Below are positions 59,113 through 64,000 of a DNA stretch of 64,000 nt, piece by piece. The stretch is from Flammula alnicola (Eukaryota > Basidiomycota > Agaricomycetes > Agaricales > Strophariaceae): assembly GCA_015499995.1 (NCBI GenBank), contig JADNRV010000122.1, positions 62,001-126,000 of the forward strand, in the 5' to 3' direction. The stretch's first letter is position 1, and each line of letters begins with the position of its first letter. The notes under the pieces were generated by a model. That model saw nothing but the letters and a program-made list of their open reading frames with translations. It was not told the origin of the DNA and searched no databases. The translations under genes and the position numbers were made by a program.

Positions 59113-60530
59113 ATGACACCACAGAGTGCAACATCGGCCAAACGTCCGCGCACACCGTCCTCTTCCTCGTCTCTCACCACCTCGACTGGATCCACGGACC
59201 CGCCACACAAAGCCTCTCGCGTCGTTCTATCCTCTTCCTCTTCTTATGATACGTCCACTGCATCTACCTCGAGCGGTAGTACAGTGAAACAAGGGGGTTC
59301 GGTCGCCACTGCTTCTACGCATCCATTATTATGCAATTTGCCGCCAACGTGCCACCGCCAGCCTACTCCGATTGCGAACACAAACGAGTTAGAGAGGCAC
59401 TATGCTACATATCACGCCCATGTGTGTGAAGAGAAGAGCTGTGGATGTGTCTTTCCGGACGCGAGGTTGCTGGAGCTGGTGTGTCATTCACTGTTTTCCT
59501 CACCTCTACGAATGCTTGAAGCTCATGATATATTTTCTATTCCTAGCATCAAACGGAATGTCACGATCCTTTAGCAGCGCTTCGAAAAGAACGCGGCGAG
59601 AAAATTGTACGTCGAATTTTCTTCGCTTCACGTTTTCTGACCCGCATCTTCATTTAGTTTCAGTGCCACTTACCTGCCCCAACATGTGGCCGCAATTTCC
59701 TCACTCCAAAAGCGAGAAGATTACATCTCATCCAAGCACACTCCTTCCCTAAGGAATACTTCTTCGCCGTTACCAATAAAGGCATTGGGGGCTTGTTGAA
59801 GAAATGGGGTGAGGGAGCGAGTATGGTTAGAAAGGAATGGAAACCAAGAGAGGGAAAGCCCCCTGGAAATGGAGATGTGGATATGAGGAAGTACAGGGAC
59901 GAGGAAGATGATGAGATGGGTGAAGAAAACGAGGTCGACAAAGAGGACGAACACGAGGATGAGATGGATGAAGAGGACGAAGTAGACGAAGACGAAGAGG
60001 AGCCAGCCGATCTCGAAGCTACACCACGCATGCTTCCACGAACAACGGGCATTCACTCGCCCGGGTCTTCCATATCGTCGTCAAACAGCAATAACCACCA
60101 TCACCACTACCATCACCGCACCAACAACGCGAATGCTAATACAACCTCGATCGCCAACGACAACTCAGGCATAGCTGGTCTGACTAATTCTCTCGACTCC
60201 CTTTCTCTCGTGCCCAACTCCATTAGATTCGGAAGGGGAGGGAAGAGCGGCGGGTTCCTGCCTAACGGTCGCGGAGGTAGAGGACGGGGTCGTGCTCGAG
60301 GAGGTGCCACATATCCAGCGGGAAGAGGCGGCTCCGTGCCGGGTGGCGTGGTGCGCCCAGAAATGCGCCCTATGGATTTTGATGGGGCTCGTATGGGCTC
60401 CAACGGCCGAGGTGGTGGAAGGGCGGGAGCGGGCGTCCCTGTAGGAGCTGACCCTCTTCCATATGATGGAGTCCCGAGAGGCAGGGGGAGGGGCAGGGCC
60501 AGAGGAAGGGGACGCGGCCGAGGTTTCTGA
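59113..60530 (+). CDS. ZNF511-like C2H2 zinc-finger protein with acidic and RGG regions
   Basis: Three exons, 59113-59478, 59547-59606 and 59658-60530, ~432 aa, no frame problems. A Ser-rich N-terminus precedes fingers LCNLPPTC...HYATYHAH, CEEKSCGCVFPDARLLELH and CHLPAPTCGRNFLTPKARRLH-type motifs. These match ZNF511-type proteins, where the third finger is followed by LIQAHSFPKEYFF. The C-terminal half has a long Asp/Glu stretch, a His/Asn-rich patch and an RGG/RGR tail (GRGRGRARGRGRGRGF), which suggests RNA binding or nucleolar location. The family's function is poorly known. The start at 59113 is the first ATG in frame. It diverges from the tRNA gene. Confidence 0.75.
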
Positions 60531-61139
60531 GTATTTGATTTGGTGATGATCTAATTTCTGCTGTGAAATCGAGAGCGAGGGATGGACTGGGTCAACGCTC
60601 CTTGGTTGGAAGCGTCCTGCAACAGGTTTGCAATTGGATCTTTGAACTTTTTGAAGTGAAGGTACGCTCGCTGGAAGTCTAGTGAGAAGGAAAGAATTGC
60701 TATCTTATAGGGATTGTGCTATCTTATGGGGGTTGTATATTGTACTGATACTTGTGCCACTTACGCCTTGCAATATGAAATTTTTGAAGGGGGCCGATTA
60801 CAAGATGCTACCCGAGTGTCGCATGAGACCTGGTAAGCGCCCAGAATGTACATATCAGCCTCAAATTAACGTGCCTCGTATGGGAGCGCGCACAACTAGA
60901 TTGCTTGAATGTCTGGCAATTTACACCTAGCTTTCGCAGTCGAAGCTTTAATTCAGTATGTATACTAGCTGTGAAATTTATAACGTTCGTATGTACTTCA
61001 AGCTTGTATACAGCGACGAGGTCTATCCCTTGTTGAGGAACTTGTGCCCTGATTGATAGTAAATACGAGAAGGGAAAAATAGTAATACATAGTCTTGTTA
61101 ATTCAACTAAACAATTGGGGCTACAATGAGAATACATAT
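60531..61139. other. Gene-free stretch, convergent 3' ends
   Basis: Holds the 3' ends of the zinc-finger gene and of the kinase-ATG4 gene. No separate gene was seen. Confidence 0.5.
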
Positions 61140-64000
61140 TCATTCAGAGGGAAGTGATGGAGAGTCGGTGTCGAATTTCGGAGACGATTCTGACGTCGAG
61201 AGCACATGGTGATTCTTTCGTCTAGCGCGCATCTTCTTCCTGATCACGAACTTGACGGGATTAACGTTTGTATCAAAAGTACGCTCGCGAGTCGTATATG
61301 ACCTCAGAACAGGAGAGGCAGAATACAAGCCTGAACTCGAGAACGGAGAAGAATCATCACTGTCGGAGGGGCTTGAAGCCCACGTTGAAATATGGGCAAT
61401 CTTTAAGGTAGATGGAGTCTTCTGAGGCGCTCCAGTATGTTCCTCCTGCGGAGGTGTCATTTCATCTGGCTCTTCTTTCATGGGTTTTTTCTGTGAGCCT
61501 CCAGCGACTCTGTGTGACGGACGTCCAGAAGAGATTTGGTTGGCGCTCTGCGAATCGTCAAGATGTGTGGGGGCCCGACGGAGCACAAATAATTGATCGG
61601 AGTCATCCAACTCAGGACCGAGGGTAGCAGTCTGCCTCGAGACTGATGTAAATCCCATATTGGCCTCGTAATCACTGATTATAGAGGGTGGCCTGCTGTT
61701 AACCGAGAGTATCGACCGAGGAAGCTGTCAAGGTCGGTAAATCATTGTTGAAGAATTGCAAACTGGACGACTTACATCGCTGACTCTCTTTTTAAAGTCA
61801 CCCCAGTCCTTTTCATCGCGACACAGGAATCCAATGAGTATACTTGGCTCCAAGATGTGCATAGCCATCTTCTTAACACTGCCGCAGCGGAAAGTCTCGA
61901 GGTCCTCTGCTGGGTATGCGGTGCAGTAGTGCAATTGCGTAGGATCCAGTTCACTAGCGTTCTTGGCCTCGCCGTGATCCTCGCTACTCGCTTTCAACTT
62001 CTTCCGATAGCCCATCTCAGAAGATGAATGATTTATAGACGTTGGTTGAATGCGAGAATTAGAATGCGATGGATTGGCGCATTTATTAGAGTCGTCAGTC
62101 TGAGGAGGAGAGCGAAATAGGATGGAGGGTTGGGTGATGTGAGGATCAAGATAGAAGAGATCGTGGTCTTGAGAACCACAGAAATAATATGACCGTCCAG
62201 GCCGAGTGCCTCCAGCTATACCGAGGGACTGTGGGAATGTATACAGAAGCTGGATTATTATGTTGTTTCAGTGTTGTCGGTGATGTTGTCGGTGCATGAC
62301 TTACGTTGATAGTATCATAATAAATGGGATTAATTTCGTCGATACCCAATCGGATGGGTAAGAGAAGTAGTACAGGTCGGTCACCCCACGCTGTAGGGAA
62401 TTGTTGAGAGCGAGAATCGCTACTGCCGCCCTTGTGTGACGCTGCGTAGACTTCAATCTCATACAGGGTGCTATCTGTTGCAATCGAAACACCTAATCCG
62501 CAAGCTGGAAATACATTGGCAAGCTTTCTGATTAAAAAAAAGGTTAAACAGAAGTACAAGCATTCACGATACTAACGGAAATCGGGATAAGCTCACTTGA
62601 TCGCATGAAAAGCTGCGCTGTACCCAAGCCATTGACCGACGCCCCATCCAAGATGTTTCACAGTCGATGTCATACGGTGTACACTGAACGGCGCCGCTGG
62701 TGCGAGTGTATCCAGAAACCAAGTTATGATCTCCACATATTTGGCATAATCCGCAGTTTGAACTTGATGAGGTGGACATCGCCAATCTGAATTCACAAAG
62801 GAAAATAACAATAAAAGGTATTGAGTAACGATGCATGAGATCGGCCGAATTTAGAGAGTCGAGTGCTCTTTACCTCTTCCAAGATGTACGATTAAAAGAG
62901 CATTAGCGAGCAAGCTCTGGCTAGTCCTTATCGTACTGCCCCACCTTGAATCACTGGATCGTGTCTTCTCGCCCCTGCAAGGACTCCGTCCGAAACTTTG
63001 CTGGCCGCTCCCAACTGGTTCAGCTCTGCATATATTGGCCAGGGATACGTCTCGGATTGGGATAGGGAAGTTGGATCGACAAGTAAGCCATATCCGCGAT
63101 GTAAAGTCGGCATAGAACCCGGGCGGTACATTTTCTCCAGTTCGCGGGTACCCATACTGGCGGAAAGTAGGCAGAGAGTCGGGCTCGAAGGCTGGATACT
63201 TAACTCCTAGGAGCCAAAAGTTACCCATTTGGTCGATAAGAAGAGGGTTCCCAGACTCGTGACGATATTTCGCAGAGGTGACCGATAAAGAACCTTTAGG
63301 TCTTGCAGGGGCTTGAACTACCAGAACGGGGAGAGGAAGGTCGGGAGAAGAAGTGCTAAACGTCTGCGAAAACTAGATTTGAATACCATGATCAAAAGGA
63401 CGGAAAGAGAGAGAGACATACAGCATGATGATATTCCTTTTCCAACCATTCCTGGATCTCTCTGAAATCCGCTGCAGAAGCAGTGGCTTCTGCGACCAAA
63501 GAAGGCGCCCATGCTAGTAGACTTTTCTTGTCTGGCATACCGATATCTCGCAGTGTGTGTTTTATCAAACGCATTTCTGGTCGATCTTCGGGCCTGTGTT
63601 TCCAACAGAGATCAACAAGCCACCAAAGCTGATCTTCTTCACTTGTCCAGTTACCAGGAGGCGGGAGAGAAGGCCGTTCTCCGCGCAGTACGGCAAGCAT
63701 GATCGTGGCAGCTGCTCTGTGGTTGTCCAAGAAGGGTGGCCTTCCTGTGTAAATCTGATCGATAATTGATGAAAATGGCGATCAGTAGAGAAAGGATGTA
63801 TATATACCTCATATATCGTACAGGCGAGAGCGTATATATCGCTGGCCTTCGCGTTCTTAACGACAGAGAGAGTGGGATCCATGATCTCAGGTGCCGCCCA
63901 GCAGATAGATCCTTCGAATGCTTGAGATCCGCGGCCCAGACGCTGCGATTCCACAATGGTTGAGAGACCGAAATCCGCAAGACAACAGACCAGGTCGTCT
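61140..64000 (-). CDS. Protein kinase - ATG4-like peptidase fusion, catalytic Cys replaced (5' end outside window)
   Basis: Exons on the minus strand: 64000-63808, 63754-63422, 63372-62874, 62786-62597, 62527-62305, 62249-61776 and 61724-61140. The kinase part contains LADFGLST (DFG), [12 protein letters not shown] (APE), [12 protein letters not shown] and the helix RPEDRPEM, as in fungal tyrosine-kinase-like kinases. With no stop, the frame continues through a ~55-residue linker (with SAKYRHES) into ATG4: [66 protein letters not shown] and [20 protein letters not shown]4 cleaves and delipidates Atg8. Its catalytic Cys in the WGCMLRTGQ motif is here WGSTIRTSQ, so Ser replaces Cys, while the Asp-Pro-His is kept. 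A ~170-residue tail follows. Confidence 0.75.

Noticed and set aside
59660..60056. Ser-rich minus-strand frames
   Set aside because: Antisense of the Asp/Glu stretch of the zinc-finger gene.

Overview
The window comes from a nuclear chromosome of a filamentous basidiomycete, most likely an Agaricomycete. Genes are densely packed and split by many 45-75 nt GT-AG introns. The encoded families (Zds C-terminal domain protein, YTP1-like membrane proteins, WAPL, a Bir1/survivin protein, DEP-DH-PH-CNH RhoGEF, expanded F-box proteins) are those of mushroom-forming fungi. No bacterial or organellar genes were seen.

Left part (1-24.5 kb): the 3' end of an unrecognised gene, a Zap1-like zinc-finger regulator, an F-box-like gene, a cytidylyltransferase-like gene with a degenerate HxGH motif, an FAD monooxygenase, a gene-poor stretch with a hAT transposase relic, TMA16, a ZDS gene, a 3-kb tandem duplication carrying two YTP1-like genes plus a copy of the ZDS 3' end, and a long-form tRNase Z. 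Middle (24.6-43.6 kb): WAPL and BIR1 in head-to-head orientation, an interrupted F-box gene, a UBA/UBX protein, and a large RhoGEF with two DH domains.

The exceptional region is 43.9-58.9 kb. Two ~7.4-kb elements lie head to tail. Each encodes a many-exon tyrosine recombinase resembling the DUF3435 (Starship-captain/crypton-like) family, a 340-344 aa unrecognised protein, a small opposite-strand protein with a variable 38-aa repeat, and a tyrosinase C-terminal fragment. A 32-bp core that is the 3' part of a tRNA-Asn gene stands at the left end, between the copies, and inside the intact tRNA-Asn gene at the right end. The original tRNA 3' end and its poly-T tract remain 15 kb away at the left end. 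This is the layout of a bacterial tRNA-integrating element, but in a fungus and with spliced genes.

Right part (59-64 kb): a ZNF511-like zinc-finger/RGG protein, then a gene running off the right edge in which a protein kinase domain reads without a stop into an ATG4-like peptidase whose catalytic Cys is Ser.

Caution: at least a dozen otherwise convincing host genes' frames are broken by single missing bases, nearly all in homopolymer runs (FAD monooxygenase, ZDS, YTP1, WAPL, BIR1). Sequencing error is the simplest explanation, so these were not called pseudogenes on that basis alone. The recombinase, tRNase Z, RhoGEF, TMA16 and kinase-ATG4 frames are clean. Exon borders were placed by eye from splice signals and protein continuity.
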